Assembly (NCBI GenBank): GCA_016195805.1
Contig: JACPYT010000010.1
Span: 62,001 to 126,000 of the forward strand
Source of the DNA: Hydrogenophilales bacterium
GTDB taxonomy: Bacteria > Pseudomonadota > Gammaproteobacteria > Burkholderiales > Thiobacillaceae
DNA length: 64,000 nt
Direction: 5' to 3'
The notes beneath the pieces are model-generated. The model was given only the letters and a program-made list of their open reading frames with translations. It was not told where the DNA came from and searched no databases. Made by a program: the position numbers and the translations under genes. Positions 53,983 through 64,000 of this stretch are shown in pieces (position 1 is the stretch's first letter; each line of letters begins with the position of its first letter).

Positions 53983-55485
53983 TCAGGAGTGATGCGGATG
54001 GTGCGGCTGAGGCACGTGCTGGGTGTGTGCAGCGGCCTGGTGGTGAAGTGCGTGATGCAGCCCGATCTCGGGGAGCGGTTGCCGCACCCACTGCGGCAGC
54101 AGCGAGCCGGCGATCATGCCCAGCATGGACATCAGCAGGCCGGCAAACTGGGCGGGGATGAAGGGGTCCTCCGGACCACCGACGAGGATGGCCAGCCAGG
54201 TGGACAGCCCCAGGAAGATGGACAACAGCGCCCCTTGGTTGGTGGCACGTTTCCAGTACACGCCGAAAGCCAGGGGAACGAAGGCCATGACCAGGGTGAT
54301 CTGGTAGGCGTTCTCCACCATTTTGAAGATGCTCGCCTTCGAGTTGATGGCATACAGCGTGACCAGCACCGTGAAACACAGGGTCACGATGCGCATGGTC
54401 TTGAGCAGTTTGCGGTCCGACATCTCGCCCAGCATCGGTTTCAGCAGGTTTTCGGTGAACGTGACCGAAGGCGCCAGCAGGGTGGCCGAGGCGCAGCTCT
54501 TGATCGCCGAGAGCAGCGCGCCGAAGAACATGACCTGGGCGAAGAGCGGCGCGTGATCGATGACCAGGCGGGGCAGGATCATCTGCGGATCGGCGTCGAT
54601 CAGGCCCTTGACCATGGCGGGATCGATGAGTGTCGCCGAGTAGGCGAGAAACATCGGCACGAAGGCGAACACGAAATACAGGCTGCCACCGAACACCGAG
54701 CCCCATACGGCGATCTTTTCCGTTTTCGCCGACTGGACGCGCTGGAACACGTCCTGCTGGGGGATGGAGCCCAGCATCATGGTGATCCAGGCGGCGGTAA
54801 AGCCGATCACTTCCTTGAGATCGAGGGCAGGCCAGAAGTTGAACTTGCCAGCCTGCGCGGCGTGACGGACCACGACACCGACGCCACCCACCATGCCGCT
54901 CACTTCACCGCCGATCCACAGCATGCCCAGCATGATCACGATCATCTGCAGGAAGTCGGTGATGGCCACGGCCCACATGCCGCCAAACAGGGTGTAGATG
55001 AGGATGGTCGAGGAGCCGATCAGCATGCCGTTCAGCTTGCTGATCTCGCCGCCCGACACCACGTTGAAGACCAGGCCCAGCGCAGTGATCTGTGCGCCGA
55101 CCCAGCCAAGGTAGGAAATGACGATGGCGATGGTCGTGAGCGCTTCCACACTCCGCCCATAGCGCTTCTTGTAGAAATCGCCGATGGTGAGGAGATTCAG
55201 GCGATAGAGCGGCGCAGCGAAGAAGAGCCCGACCAGTATCAGGCACAGGGCTGCGCCGAAGGGGTCGGCCACCACGCCATGCAGGTTTTCCTGCAGGAAG
55301 GTCGCCGGGATGCCGAGCACGGTCTCGGACCCGAACCAGGTGGCGAACACGGTAGCGGTGACCATGTAGAAGGGCAGGTGCCGGCCGGCAATGGCGAAGT
55401 CCTTGGTGTTGTGCACCCGTGTGCCCGCCCATAGACCAATGCCGACCGATACGACCCAGTACATGATGACGAACCAGAAGAGCAT
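53983..55485 (-). CDS. Sodium:solute symporter family protein
   Basis: A 500-residue transporter with about 13 membrane helices of the SSS family (LeuT fold). DFAIAGRHLPFYMVTATVFA and FATWFGSETVLGIP match the first-helix region, and GALLSAIKSCASATLLAPSV the helix 8 Na-site region. The substrate is not evident. The last 24 residues hold ten histidines (LHHALHHQAAAHTQH, then PHHPHHS), an unusual tail. It starts 9 bases after the ubiB stop, so is likely co-transcribed with the ubi genes. Confidence 0.9.
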   Translation of the reverse strand: MLFWFVIMYWVVSVGIGLWAGTRVHNTKDFAIAGRHLPFYMVTATVFATWFGSETVLGIPATFLQENLHGVVADPFGAALCLILVGLFFAAPLYRLNLLTIGDFYKKRYGRSVEALTTIAIVISYLGWVGAQITALGLVFNVVSGGEISKLNGMLIGSSTILIYTLFGGMWAVAITDFLQMIVIMLGMLWIGGEVSGMVGGVGVVVRHAAQAGKFNFWPALDLKEVIGFTAAWITMMLGSIPQQDVFQRVQSAKTEKIAVWGSVFGGSLYFVFAFVPMFLAYSATLIDPAMVKGLIDADPQMILPRLVIDHAPLFAQVMFFGALLSAIKSCASATLLAPSVTFTENLLKPMLGEMSDRKLLKTMRIVTLCFTVLVTLYAINSKASIFKMVENAYQITLVMAFVPLAFGVYWKRATNQGALLSIFLGLSTWLAILVGGPEDPFIPAQFAGLLMSMLGMIAGSLLPQWVRQPLPEIGLHHALHHQAAAHTQHVPQPHHPHHS

Positions 55486-55494
55486 GGGGGCCTC

Positions 55495-57027
55495 CTATAG
55501 TGCTATCTGCCCGAGCCAGACGAGTACGAATACCAGTGAAGCGAGTACCGCGGCAAGCACGGCCAGCCAGCGGTTGCGCGTGTGCTGCTGGCGCAATAAC
55601 AAGGTCAGCCCGGCTTCCAGCTGGGCCAGTCGGTTTTCGTTCAGGGCGTGGTGCGCCAGCCGCGGCAGCTGCGGCAGCAGCGCCGCCCACTTGGGCGCCT
55701 CGGCCTGCAGGTTCCGCACCAACGCGCGCCAGCCGACCTGCTCGTTCATCCAGCGTTCGAGGAAGGGCTTGGCGGTCTTCCACAGGTCGAGGTCGGGGTC
55801 GAGCTGGCGACCGAGGCCTTCGATGTTGAGCAGCGTTTTCTGCAACAGAACCAGCTGCGGCTGGATCTCCACGTTGAAGCGGCGCGAGGCCTGGAACAGC
55901 TGCAGCAGCACGCGGCCGAATGAAATGTCTTTCAACGGACGGTCGAACACCGGTTCGCACACCGCGCGCACCGCGGCTTCGAGCTCGTCGATGCGGGTGT
56001 CGGCCGGCACCCAGCCCGATTCCAGGTGCGCCAGCGCCACGCCCTTGTAGTCGCGGCGGAAGAAGGCGAGGAAGTTGCGCGCCAGATACTGCTTGTCGAC
56101 CTCGGTGAGCGTGCCCATGATGCCGAAATCGAGCGCGATGTACTGCTCGGAGCCGGGGCGCACCAGGATGTTGCCGGGGTGCATGTCGGCGTGGAAGAAG
56201 CCGTCGCGGAACACCTGGGTGAAGAAGATTTCCACGCCGGTGGCGGCGAGTTTCGGGATGTCGACGCCGGATTCGCGCAGGCGCTCGATCTGGCTCACCG
56301 GGATGCCGTCCATGCGGTCCATCACCATGACGTCGCGGCCGCAGTAATCCCAGTACACCTCGGGGACCAAAAGCAGCGGCGAATCCCTGAAGTTGCGCCG
56401 CAGTTGCGAGCAGTTGGCGGCTTCGCGCATCAGGTCGAGTTCGTCGCCCAGATGCTTCTCGAACTCCGCCACGACTTCGCGCGGCCGCAGCCGCCTGCCG
56501 TCGGCGAACAGCTTTTCCACCAGACCAGCGGCGGCGTAAAGCAGCGAGACGTCGTGCGCAATCACCGGTGCGATGCCGGGGCGCAGTACCTTGACGGCAA
56601 TGGACGTCCCATCATGAAGGCGGGCGAAATGCACCTGCGCCACCGAGGCGGAGGCGACCGGGGTGACGTCAAATTCGGCGAACACCTCAGCCAGCGGCTT
56701 CTTGTAGGCCGCTTCCAGCGTGGCGATGGCCTGGTCGGACGGAAACGGCGGCACCCGGTCCTGCAGTTGGGCCAGTTCGTCGGCAATGTCGAGCGGAACC
56801 AGGTCGCGCCGGGTGGAGAGCATCTGCCCGAACTTGACGAAGATCGGGCCCAGCGCCTCCAGCGCGCGCCGCAGCCGCACCCCGCGCGGTTCGCTGAGCG
56901 GGCGCCAGAACAGCGTGACGCGCACCAGCCAGCGCAGCGGCCGCACCCGCTCGTGGCCGAGAAAGAATTCCTCCAGCCCGAAGCGCAGGCCGATGGTGAG
57001 AATGCGAACAAGGCGCAGCAGTTTCAT
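55495..57027 (-). CDS. ubiB: Ubiquinone biosynthesis regulatory kinase-like protein UbiB
   Basis: A 510-residue atypical kinase-like protein. It has the N-terminal KxGQ motif ([16 protein letters not shown]), an Ala-rich loop ([17 protein letters not shown]) and the catalytic/Mg motifs [12 protein letters not shown] and ALDFGIMG, with two membrane helices at the C-terminus. UbiB supports ubiquinone synthesis, probably by ATPase-driven lipid handling. Its ATG overlaps the ubiJ stop (ATGA). Confidence 0.96.
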   Translation of the reverse strand: MKLLRLVRILTIGLRFGLEEFFLGHERVRPLRWLVRVTLFWRPLSEPRGVRLRRALEALGPIFVKFGQMLSTRRDLVPLDIADELAQLQDRVPPFPSDQAIATLEAAYKKPLAEVFAEFDVTPVASASVAQVHFARLHDGTSIAVKVLRPGIAPVIAHDVSLLYAAAGLVEKLFADGRRLRPREVVAEFEKHLGDELDLMREAANCSQLRRNFRDSPLLLVPEVYWDYCGRDVMVMDRMDGIPVSQIERLRESGVDIPKLAATGVEIFFTQVFRDGFFHADMHPGNILVRPGSEQYIALDFGIMGTLTEVDKQYLARNFLAFFRRDYKGVALAHLESGWVPADTRIDELEAAVRAVCEPVFDRPLKDISFGRVLLQLFQASRRFNVEIQPQLVLLQKTLLNIEGLGRQLDPDLDLWKTAKPFLERWMNEQVGWRALVRNLQAEAPKWAALLPQLPRLAHHALNENRLAQLEAGLTLLLRQQHTRNRWLAVLAAVLASLVFVLVWLGQIAL

Positions 57028-57602
57028 GCGGCGTCGGGCTCCAGGCGCTTGAGGCGGGCATCCAGCCGCGCGACGTCGTCGGCGAGCACGTCCACTTCAC
57101 GGTTGAAACGCGTCACATCGACGCCGCGCGCCATCATTTCGGCTTCCTCGACCATGTATTCGCTGGCGTTGCGGCCGAGCGCGGAGAAGGTGTGGGCGAC
57201 GCCAGTGAGGGTGTCGCGACCGAACGTGCGCAGGCGATGTGCAGCGATGTCGCCGACCCAGGGCGCGAGGTCGGCCTCGACGTCCCACGCCAGTTGCTTG
57301 AACACCCGGTCGAGCGTGGCGAGCAGCGCGGGATCGCCGCTGTAGTTGGCGAGGCGCAGCGCATCGCGGCCGAAAAACGGCAGGCGGGCGACAAGCGCCG
57401 GGGTGGGGCGGATGACAGCATCGGGGACATCGACCACCGCTTCGGAAAAGCAGCCGTCGTCGGCGATGCGGAAATCGAGTTGCCTGAGCGCCAGGTCGAA
57501 GCGCACGCTCGCACCGGCATGCCGGACCAGCGCTTCGGCCGCCCCGGGCGACTGCCGCAGCAGGTGGTTGAGGCTACGCTCAAGGAAACTTTCAGCGATC
57601 AA
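57024..57602 (-). CDS. ubiJ: Ubiquinone biosynthesis accessory factor UbiJ (SCP2 domain)
   Basis: A 192-residue protein. An SCP2 lipid-binding domain covers about residues 15-110 ([40 protein letters not shown]) and a helical C-terminus ends with a coiled coil ([20 protein letters not shown]). UbiJ is part of the soluble Ubi complex that binds polyprenyl intermediates. It overlaps ubiE and ubiB by 4 bases each, the common ubiE-ubiJ-ubiB order. Confidence 0.92.
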   Translation of the reverse strand: MIAESFLERSLNHLLRQSPGAAEALVRHAGASVRFDLALRQLDFRIADDGCFSEAVVDVPDAVIRPTPALVARLPFFGRDALRLANYSGDPALLATLDRVFKQLAWDVEADLAPWVGDIAAHRLRTFGRDTLTGVAHTFSALGRNASEYMVEEAEMMARGVDVTRFNREVDVLADDVARLDARLKRLEPDAA

Positions 57603-58333
57603 ACCTTGAAGCCTTTATGCAGCGCGACGACGCCGGCGGTGAGGTTGTGGTAGCTTACCTTGGCAAAGCCGGCGGTCTCCATCATCGCCTTCAGCTCTTC
57701 CTGCCCCGGGTGCATGCGGATCGACTCGGCCAGATACTGGTAGCTGCCTGCATCGTTGGCGACGAGTTTTCCCATCAGCGGCAACAGCTTGAAAGAATAC
57801 AGGTCGTACACGGGCTCCAGCGGCTTCCAGACCTTGGAAAACTCCAGCACCAGCAGGCGGCCGCCGGGCTTCAGCACGCGATTCATCTCGGCCAGCGCCT
57901 GGTCCTTGTGCGTCATGTTTCTGAGGCCGAAGGCCACCGACACGCAGTCGAAATAATTGTCGGGAAACGGCAGCCGCTCGCCGTCGCACTGCACGGCCGG
58001 CGGCGTCCTGCCTTCGTTCAGCATGCGGTCACGACCTTCGCGCAACATGGAAAAGTTGATGTCGGTGAGCAGCACGGTACCGGCTGCGCCGACTTCCTTC
58101 AGGAACAGCCGCGTCAGGTCGGCGGTACCGCCGGCGACGTCGAGCACCTTCATGCCCGGCCGCAGCCCCGCCTGCGCCACGGCAAAGCGCTTCCACAGGC
58201 GGTGCAGGCCGGCCGACATGAGATCGTTCATGACGTCGTACTGCGCGGCGACCGAATGGAAGACCTCGGCCACTTTGGCGGCTTTCTCGGATTCGGCAAC
58301 CTGCTGGTAACCGAAATGGGTGGTTTTATCCAT
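57599..58333 (-). CDS. ubiE: Ubiquinone/menaquinone C-methyltransferase UbiE
   Basis: A 244-residue class I SAM methyltransferase of the quinone pathway. It starts [20 protein letters not shown], with [35 protein letters not shown] (SAM motif I) and [20 protein letters not shown] as family motifs. The ATG at 58333 gives the usual N-terminus; a TTG five codons upstream is less likely. First gene of the ubiEJB string, divergent from phoB. Confidence 0.96.
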   Translation of the reverse strand: MDKTTHFGYQQVAESEKAAKVAEVFHSVAAQYDVMNDLMSAGLHRLWKRFAVAQAGLRPGMKVLDVAGGTADLTRLFLKEVGAAGTVLLTDINFSMLREGRDRMLNEGRTPPAVQCDGERLPFPDNYFDCVSVAFGLRNMTHKDQALAEMNRVLKPGGRLLVLEFSKVWKPLEPVYDLYSFKLLPLMGKLVANDAGSYQYLAESIRMHPGQEELKAMMETAGFAKVSYHNLTAGVVALHKGFKV

Positions 58334-58418
58334 GGCAGACGGAGTCAAAGGGAAACCCTCGAATTCTACCAGCGCTCAAGCTGGCGCGGATTCGGACGGG
58401 CCTGCCCGGTGTCATAAA

Positions 58419-58440
58419 TCAGTCATACTGCTGTCATAGT
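58419..58440 (+). promoter_or_regulatory. Candidate Pho box upstream of phoB
   Basis: Two direct copies of a CxGTCATA heptamer-like unit (CAGTCATA, then CTGTCATA), 11 bases apart start to start, lie 33 bases before the phoB ATG. This is the form of a Pho box (CTGTCAT repeats with an 11-bp period), so PhoB probably regulates its own gene. Confidence 0.7.
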
Positions 58441-58472
58441 ATGGCCACCGTCCCAACAATGCTGGAATCACC

Positions 58473-59165
58473 ATGGCTGCCAATATTTTGCTGGTCGAAG
58501 ACGAACCCGGAATCCAGGAACTGCTGAAGTTCAATCTGGCGCAGGCCGGCCATCAGGTTACCGCCGCCGGCGACGCCGAGCATGCGCTGAAATTCCTCAA
58601 GAACACCTTGCCCGACGTCATCCTGCTCGACTGGATGCTGCCCGGCATGTCGGGCATCGATCTGTGCAAGCGCCTGCGCAGCGACGAGCGCTACCAGCCG
58701 ATCCCGATCATCATGCTGACCGCTCGCGGTGAGGAGCGCGACAAGGTGCTGGGGCTGGACACCGGCGCCGACGACTACATCACCAAGCCGTTCTCGCCGC
58801 GCGAACTGGTGTCGCGCATCAAGGCCGTGCTGCGCCGCCGCGCGCCGCAGATGACCGACGAGCCGGTGGAGATCAACGGCCTGAAACTCGATCCCACCAG
58901 TCACCGCGTGCAGGGCAAGGGACAGGCGCTGGAACTGGGGCCGACCGAATTCCGCCTGCTGCACTTCTTCATGACGCATCCCGAGCGCGTCTATTCGCGG
59001 ACCCAGTTGCTCGACCAGGTGTGGGGCGACGATGTGTTCGTGGAGGAACGTACGGTCGATGTCCACATCCGCCGTCTGCGCCTGGCGCTGGAGCCGTCCG
59101 GCCATTCCGAGCTGATCCAGACCGTGCGCGGCTCGGGCTACCGCTTTTCGGCCGACGTGGGATAA
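58473..59165 (+). CDS. phoB: Phosphate regulon response regulator PhoB
   Basis: A 230-residue OmpR/PhoB-type regulator. The receiver domain has D53 in [12 protein letters not shown] and the Thr/Lys switch residues ([17 protein letters not shown]). The winged-helix domain carries LTxxEFRLL-like [20 protein letters not shown] and [16 protein letters not shown]. It activates genes for phosphate uptake when phosphate is scarce. No pst genes are in the window. A possible pho-box-like CTGTCATA repeat lies just upstream (about 58416-58440: CAGTCATACTGCTGTCATAG), which suggests autoregulation. Confidence 0.95.
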   Translation: MAANILLVEDEPGIQELLKFNLAQAGHQVTAAGDAEHALKFLKNTLPDVILLDWMLPGMSGIDLCKRLRSDERYQPIPIIMLTARGEERDKVLGLDTGADDYITKPFSPRELVSRIKAVLRRRAPQMTDEPVEINGLKLDPTSHRVQGKGQALELGPTEFRLLHFFMTHPERVYSRTQLLDQVWGDDVFVEERTVDVHIRRLRLALEPSGHSELIQTVRGSGYRFSADVG

Positions 59166-59195
59166 TCCGTCCACCGGGTTCTGGGGCAGGTAAGC

Positions 59196-60548
59196 ATGGG
59201 TTTCTGGTGGCGTCCGCTCAGTGTGCTGGCCAGCGTGTTGCTGGTGGCGCTGGTTTTATGGGCGGGTTCCGGCTGGGTGGCTGCGCTGGGATTCCTGGCC
59301 GGCGTCCAGGCCTTCGTGATGCTGCGCCGCCTGTGGCAGGAATTCCGCCTGGCGCGCTGGCTGGAAAATCCGGACGAAGTGGAGCCGCCCGACGCCACCG
59401 GCACCTGGGGCGACATCTTTTATCGTCTTCAAAAGCTACAGAAACGCCAGAAAGCCAGCCGCGGCCAGCTCACCTCCGCACTCGAACAGTTCGAGCATGC
59501 CGCCATGGCGGTGCCCGACGGCATGGTCATCCTCAACCGCAGCGAGCAGATCGAATGGTGCAACCCCGCCTCGCGTAAATACATGGGGCTGGACTGCGAC
59601 CGCGACCGCGGCCAGTTCATCCGTTACCTGCTGCGACAGGCGCAGTTCCTGGATTTTCTGGACGCCGCCGACTATTCTCGGCGCCTGGTCTGCAAATCGC
59701 CGGTCAACCGCGAGCTCACCCTGTCCCTGCAGCTGGTGCCGTTCGGCGAATCGCAAAAGCTGCTGGTCGCCCGCGACATCACCGACCTCGAACGTGTCGA
59801 TGCGATGCGCCGCGACTTCATCGCCAACGTCTCGCACGAACTGCGCACGCCCCTGACGGTGGTCGGCGGTTTTGTCGAAACCCTGGCCGATGCGCCTGAG
59901 CTGCCCGCTGCCGAGAGCCGCCGTTATTTCGACCTGATGCTGGACCACACCCGACGCATGCAGCATCTGCTGGACGACCTGCTGACCCTGTCGCGGCTGG
60001 AAAGCGACGACCATTCCCTCAAGGACGAACCCGTCAACGTTCCCGAACTGGCCCAGGCGCTGAAAGCCGAGGCCGAATCGCTGAGCCGCGGGCGGCATCG
60101 GGTCAGCCTGCAACTCGACAGCGCGGCCTGGCTGAAGGGCAACCTGCAGGAAATCCGCAGCGCGCTCGGCAACCTGGTGTCGAATGCCGTGCGCTACACG
60201 CCTGAAGGCGGCGAGATCGCCCTTGCCTGGCGCGAGCGCACTGGCGAAGGCGTGTTTGCCGTCACCGATACCGGCGAAGGCATCGCCGCCGAACACATCC
60301 CGCGCCTGACCGAGCGTTTCTACCGCGTCGACCGCAGCCGTTCGCGCGAAACCGGGGGCACCGGGCTCGGGCTCGCCATCGTCAAGCATGTCCTCACCCG
60401 CCACGGTGCGCGGCTGGAGATTCAGTCGATTCCCGGCAAGGGCAGCACCTTTGCGGCCATCTTCCCGGCCCAGCGCATGCAGCAGACCAGCGCACAGCCC
60501 GGCGCCACCGTCATTCCGTTTCCCGAGCGCGACCAAGCCGTCGGTTGA
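59196..60548 (+). CDS. phoR: Phosphate regulon sensor histidine kinase PhoR
   Basis: A 450-residue kinase with two N-terminal membrane helices (about 9-42), a PAS domain (about 95-195) and the kinase core. H214 is in FIANVSHELRTPLTVVGGF. LGNLVSNAVRYTPEGGEIAL is the N box, DTGEGIAAEHIPRLTERFYR and TGGTGLGLAIVKHVLTRHGA the G boxes. It phosphorylates PhoB. It starts 30 bases after phoB; its 3' end overlaps the convergent HIT gene by 38 bases. Confidence 0.95.
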   Translation: MGFWWRPLSVLASVLLVALVLWAGSGWVAALGFLAGVQAFVMLRRLWQEFRLARWLENPDEVEPPDATGTWGDIFYRLQKLQKRQKASRGQLTSALEQFEHAAMAVPDGMVILNRSEQIEWCNPASRKYMGLDCDRDRGQFIRYLLRQAQFLDFLDAADYSRRLVCKSPVNRELTLSLQLVPFGESQKLLVARDITDLERVDAMRRDFIANVSHELRTPLTVVGGFVETLADAPELPAAESRRYFDLMLDHTRRMQHLLDDLLTLSRLESDDHSLKDEPVNVPELAQALKAEAESLSRGRHRVSLQLDSAAWLKGNLQEIRSALGNLVSNAVRYTPEGGEIALAWRERTGEGVFAVTDTGEGIAAEHIPRLTERFYRVDRSRSRETGGTGLGLAIVKHVLTRHGARLEIQSIPGKGSTFAAIFPAQRMQQTSAQPGATVIPFPERDQAVG

Positions 60549-60936
60549 GGGCGGTGGCAAGCTGCGCCCCCAGATCGGCGGGCGCGGCATGCGGCGTGCT
60601 GCGCCGTTTGGCGCCCCAGACCGGATCGGGAAAATGCGGATCGTCCGCAAACCGTGGAATCACGTGCCAGTGCAGGTGCGGAACCACATTTCCGAGCGAA
60701 GCGAGATTGATCTTGTCGGGCGCCATCACCTCGCGCAGCGCCGCTTCGGTCGCCAGCACCGCGCCCATCAAGGCCTGCTGGTCGGCGGCAGCCAGGTCGG
60801 TCATTTCCTTGACGTGGGCGTTCAGGATGACGCGCAGGAAACCGGGGTAATCCGGTTCGTCGGCGAACACGACGCGGCAGAGATCGTCCTGCCACAGCAG
60901 CGTGCCGCCTGGGGTATCGCACAGAGGACAGCTCAA
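60511..60936 (-). CDS. HIT-family nucleotide hydrolase-like protein
   Basis: A 141-residue HIT protein starting [10 protein letters not shown] with a possible metal-binding CxxC. The histidine triad is [10 protein letters not shown], with the [11 protein letters not shown] stretch before it. HIT proteins hydrolyse nucleotide phosphoramidates or dinucleoside polyphosphates. The TTG at 60936 overlaps the stop codon of the oxidoreductase gene (TTGA), which indicates coupled translation; no ATG or GTG gives the conserved N-terminus. It converges on phoR with a 38-base overlap. Confidence 0.88.
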   Translation of the reverse strand: MSCPLCDTPGGTLLWQDDLCRVVFADEPDYPGFLRVILNAHVKEMTDLAAADQQALMGAVLATEAALREVMAPDKINLASLGNVVPHLHWHVIPRFADDPHFPDPVWGAKRRSTPHAAPADLGAQLATALNRRLGRARETE

Positions 60937-63900
60937 AGCAGTACCCGCTCGATGCCGCCGTTCCCCACGCGCGCGAGGTAGTTCGTCATCCAGTTCTCGC
61001 CGAGCAGTTTCTTCGCCAGCTCGATCACGATGTAATCCGGCTCGGTATTCGTGTCGTCGCTGTAGCGCGCCAGGCCCTGCAGACACGAGGGACAGCTGGT
61101 CAGGAGCTTGACTGGCTGGTTGCCAGCATCGAGTGCGGCGACGCCGGCGCGGATTTCCTCCTCCTTGCGGAAGCGGATCTGCGTCGAAATGTCCGGTCGG
61201 CTGACGGCGAGCGTGCCGGATTCGCCGCAACAGCGGTCGGACAACGCAACTCCGCCGCCTAGCAGCGCGTTGGCGACTTTCATCGGCGCGTGGGTTTTCA
61301 TCGGCGTGTGGCAGGGGTCGTGGTAGAGGTATTTCTCGCCGGCGACGCCTTCCAGTTTGACGCCCTTCTCCATCAGGTATTCGTGGATGTCGAGCAGGCG
61401 GCAGCCGGGGAAGATCTTGCCGAATTCGTATTTCAGCAGCTGGTCCATGCAGGTGCCGCACGACACGATCACGGTCTTGATGTCGAGGTAGTTGAGCGTG
61501 TTGGCGACGCGGTGGAACAGCACGCGGTTGGCCGCGGTGATCGCCTCGCCCTTGTCGGCCTGGCCGCCGGCGGTCTGCGGGTAGCCGCAGCACAGGTAGC
61601 CGGGCGGCAGCACGGTCTGCACGCCGAGTTCGAACAGCATGGCCTGGGTGGCGAGGCCGACCTGAGAGAACAGCCGCTCCGAGCCGCAGCCGGGGAAGTA
61701 GAACACCGCGTCGGAGTCGTCGGAAAGCTTGGCCGGGTTGCGCAGGATGGGAACGATCGACGGATCTTCCAGGCCCAGCAGCGCGCGCGAGGTTTTCTTC
61801 GGCAGCCCGCCCGGCATAGGCTTGTTGACCAGATGGATGACCTGCGCGACCAGCTTGGGCCGGCCCAGCGTGGCGGGCGGATGCTGTGTCTGCGCCTGGA
61901 TCAGTCCCAGGCGCTTGAACAGCTGGTGTCCCAGCCGCTGGCTGGCGTAGCCCCACTCGATCAGCGGCTTTCGCAGCGCCTTGATGGTGGCGGGGTCGGT
62001 CGCATTGAGGAAGGCCATCGACGCCCAGGTGCCGGGATTGAATTTCTTCTTGCCCTGCTTGCGCAGCAGGTTGCGCATGGCGATCGACACATCGCCGAAA
62101 TCGATGTCGACCGGGCAGGGGTTCTTGCACTTGTGGCAGATGGTGCAGTGGTCGGCGACGTCGCTGAATTCGTCGAAGTGCTTCAACGATACGCCGCGCC
62201 GGGTCTGCTCCTCGTACAGGAAGGCTTCGATAAGCAGCGAGGTGGCGAGGATCTTGTTGCGCGGCGAGTACAGCAGGTTGGCGCGCGGGATGTGCGTGTT
62301 GCACACCGGCTTGCACTTGCCGCAGCGCAGGCAGTCCTTGATCGAGTCGGCGATCGCGCCGGTTTCGGACGCTTCGAGGATGATCGATTCGGCCTCTAAC
62401 AAACTAAACGACGGCGTGTAGGCGTTGCGCAGGTCGGCGCCGGGCAGCAGCTTGCCCTTGTTGAAGCGGTGCGCGGGGTCGACCTTCTGCTTGTATTCGG
62501 CGAATGTCGCGATGGTGGCATCGTCGAGGAACTCCAGCTTGGTCAGCCCGATGCCGTGCTCGCCCGAGATCACCCCGCCAAGGTCGGTGGCGAGTTTCAT
62601 GATACGCGCCACCGCGGCGTTGGCGGCCTGCAGCATGGCATAGTCGTCGGAGTTGACCGGGATGTTGGTGTGCACGTTGCCGTCGCCGGCATGCATGTGC
62701 AGCGCCACGAACACACGGCTCTTCAGGACCTCGCCGTGGATGCGGTCGCAGGCCTCGAGCACCGGGGTGTATTCGCGGCCGATGAAGAGCTGGTGCAGCT
62801 CGCGGCGGACTTCCCGTTTCCACGACACGCGCATCTGTTTGTCGCGCAGGGCGGTGAAGACCGTGCCGCTGTCGTGGGGAGCGTCGAGGTGGTTCAGGTA
62901 CTCATTCCAGCGCGTGCGCACCGATTCGATCAGCGCCTGAGCGCGCTGGCGCTTTTCCTCCACCTGCGCCGGGTCGGCGACGGTATCCTCGTCCTCCAGC
63001 AGCGGCAATGGCGCAGCGAAGAATTCATCCAGCGCGTCGAGCAGCTTCAGCTTGTTGGCGATCGATAGCTCGATGTTGATGCGCTCGACGCCGTCGGTGT
63101 AATCGCCCAGGCGGGGCAGCGGAATCACCACGTCCTCGTTGATCTTGAACGCGTTGGTGTGCGCGGCGATGGCGGCGGTGCGGGCGCGGTCGAGCCAGAA
63201 CTTCTTGCGCGTCTCGGCCGACACCGCGATGAAGCCTTCGCCGTCGCGCGCATTGGCGAGCTGGACGATTTTCGATGCGGCTTCGCCAACCGCGATTTCG
63301 TTATCCGACACCACGTCGATCAGCAGCACCATGTTCGGCCGCGTGGCGCGCGGTGCCTTGGTGGCGTAGCCGACCGCCTTCACGTAGCGCGCGTCGAGAT
63401 GTTCCAGGCCGGCGAGCAGCACGTCGGCGTGGGCATCGCAGTAGTCCTTGATTTCGACGATCGCCGGGGTGGCGTCGCGCGCCGTGCCGAAGAATTCCAG
63501 GCAGACGGTACGCGTGTGCGCCGGCAGGCGGTGCAGGATGAAGCGCGCCGAGGTGATCAGGCCGTCGCAGCCTTCCTTCTGGATGCCGGGCAGGCCGGCG
63601 AGGAATTTGTCGGTGACGTCCTTGCCCAGCCCGGTCTTGCGGAAGCGACTGCCGGGAATGGTGAGGATCTCCGGCGAGCCTTTCGGCGTCTTGCCGTCGG
63701 CGGCGAAGCGGCGGATTTCGAAGGTCGCCGACGGCGCGTCATGGATCTTGCCGAGGTTGTGGTTGAGCCGGCTGACCTCGATCCAGTCGGCGTCCGGCGT
63801 GACCATCTTCCACGACACCAGGTTGTCGAGCGCGGTCCCCCACAGCACGGCCTTCTTGCCGCCTGCGTTCATCGACACGTTGCCGCCGATGGTCGAGGCA

Positions 63901-64000
63901 TCGGCCGAGGTCGGGTCGACCGCGAACACCAGTCCGGCGGCGTCGGCGGCTTCCATCACCCGCTTGGTGACCACGCCGGCGCCGCAGTGGAGGGTGGGGA
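60933..64000 (-). CDS. FAD-linked oxidase / Fe-S oxidoreductase fusion, 5' end beyond the window
   Basis: The frame is open to the window edge; about 1,022 residues are visible. First comes part of a FAD-binding PCMH domain ([20 protein letters not shown]), then the FAD-oxidase C-terminal domain ([30 protein letters not shown]). Two 4Fe-4S motifs follow ([35 protein letters not shown]) and two CCG domains ([10 protein letters not shown] with CCGYPQT; DPCHTP with CCGESGT). This is the design of glycolate/D-lactate dehydrogenase-like proteins; a large version of about 1,280 residues is common in betaproteobacteria. The electron donor is not certain. The HIT gene is coupled behind it. Confidence 0.9.
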   Translation of the reverse strand, partial: PTLHCGAGVVTKRVMEAADAAGLVFAVDPTSADASTIGGNVSMNAGGKKAVLWGTALDNLVSWKMVTPDADWIEVSRLNHNLGKIHDAPSATFEIRRFAADGKTPKGSPEILTIPGSRFRKTGLGKDVTDKFLAGLPGIQKEGCDGLITSARFILHRLPAHTRTVCLEFFGTARDATPAIVEIKDYCDAHADVLLAGLEHLDARYVKAVGYATKAPRATRPNMVLLIDVVSDNEIAVGEAASKIVQLANARDGEGFIAVSAETRKKFWLDRARTAAIAAHTNAFKINEDVVIPLPRLGDYTDGVERINIELSIANKLKLLDALDEFFAAPLPLLEDEDTVADPAQVEEKRQRAQALIESVRTRWNEYLNHLDAPHDSGTVFTALRDKQMRVSWKREVRRELHQLFIGREYTPVLEACDRIHGEVLKSRVFVALHMHAGDGNVHTNIPVNSDDYAMLQAANAAVARIMKLATDLGGVISGEHGIGLTKLEFLDDATIATFAEYKQKVDPAHRFNKGKLLPGADLRNAYTPSFSLLEAESIILEASETGAIADSIKDCLRCGKCKPVCNTHIPRANLLYSPRNKILATSLLIEAFLYEEQTRRGVSLKHFDEFSDVADHCTICHKCKNPCPVDIDFGDVSIAMRNLLRKQGKKKFNPGTWASMAFLNATDPATIKALRKPLIEWGYASQRLGHQLFKRLGLIQAQTQHPPATLGRPKLVAQVIHLVNKPMPGGLPKKTSRALLGLEDPSIVPILRNPAKLSDDSDAVFYFPGCGSERLFSQVGLATQAMLFELGVQTVLPPGYLCCGYPQTAGGQADKGEAITAANRVLFHRVANTLNYLDIKTVIVSCGTCMDQLLKYEFGKIFPGCRLLDIHEYLMEKGVKLEGVAGEKYLYHDPCHTPMKTHAPMKVANALLGGGVALSDRCCGESGTLAVSRPDISTQIRFRKEEEIRAGVAALDAGNQPVKLLTSCPSCLQGLARYSDDTNTEPDYIVIELAKKLLGENWMTNYLARVGNGGIERVLL

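Noticed and set aside
60511-62316. A 601-codon frame that would fuse a long N-terminal part to the HIT protein
   Set aside because: The part before residue 460 is out of frame inside the oxidoreductase gene and Arg-rich; only the HIT part from the TTG at 60936 has family motifs.

Overview
The window reads as a chromosomal segment of a GC-rich betaproteobacterium. Gene content (system II cytochrome c maturation, cytochrome c4, split glycine decarboxylase, a PEP-CTERM/PrsK-PrsR system, pilMNOPQ-aroK) fits Nitrosomonadales, perhaps a Thiobacillus-like organism; this placement is an inference from gene content only. No rRNA, tRNA, insertion sequence, prophage or CRISPR array was found.

Regions. 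(1) 1-7,515, minus strand: a truncated FimV-like gene, then dgkA and a glycine-cleavage operon (gcvT, gcvH, gcvPA, DUF3144, tpx, gcvPB) behind a tandem glycine riboswitch with its own terminator. (2) 7,551-16,608, minus strand: aroQ-accB-accC-prmA-DUF3426, tlpA, ccsA (apparently frameshifted), resB and cytochrome c4. (3) 16,666-18,494: engB and hemB, with a strongly structured gap that looks like a minus-strand small RNA. (4) 18,565-32,107, the PEP-CTERM regulatory region: an exosortase-associated N-acyltransferase, a ThiF-like protein, a PEP-CTERM protein, two giant TPR lipoproteins (PrsT type), the sigma-54 activator PrsR, kinase PrsK and an EpsB-type sugar transferase. (5) 32,180-45,716: PBP1A, the pilMNOPQ operon, aroK, a beta-helix protein, a very large VanZ protein and a DHH phosphoesterase. 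(6) 45,743-53,499: an ATP-sulfurylase-like/APS-kinase fusion, three TPR-sulfotransferases and a second PEP-CTERM protein, together resembling a sulfation cassette. (7) 53,983-64,000: Na+/solute symporter, ubiB-ubiJ-ubiE, phoB-phoR, a HIT protein and a large FAD/Fe-S oxidoreductase cut by the window end.

How it fits together. Three sigma-54-type promoters share an unusual signature (TGGCAY-N5-ATGCTY). They lie before both PEP-CTERM genes and before the epsB-prsK-prsR-prsT operon. The two PEP-CTERM promoters also carry a nearly identical 17-bp upstream element (TGTCRGATTTCTTTACA), spaced about three helical turns differently. PrsR in this window has an intact GAFTGA loop, so these elements probably define its regulon, with autoregulation. 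The exosortase itself is not in the window. The APS kinase domain is intact, but the ATP-sulfurylase motifs are altered; together with three sulfotransferases this suggests PAPS supply for sulfation of a surface glycan or protein.
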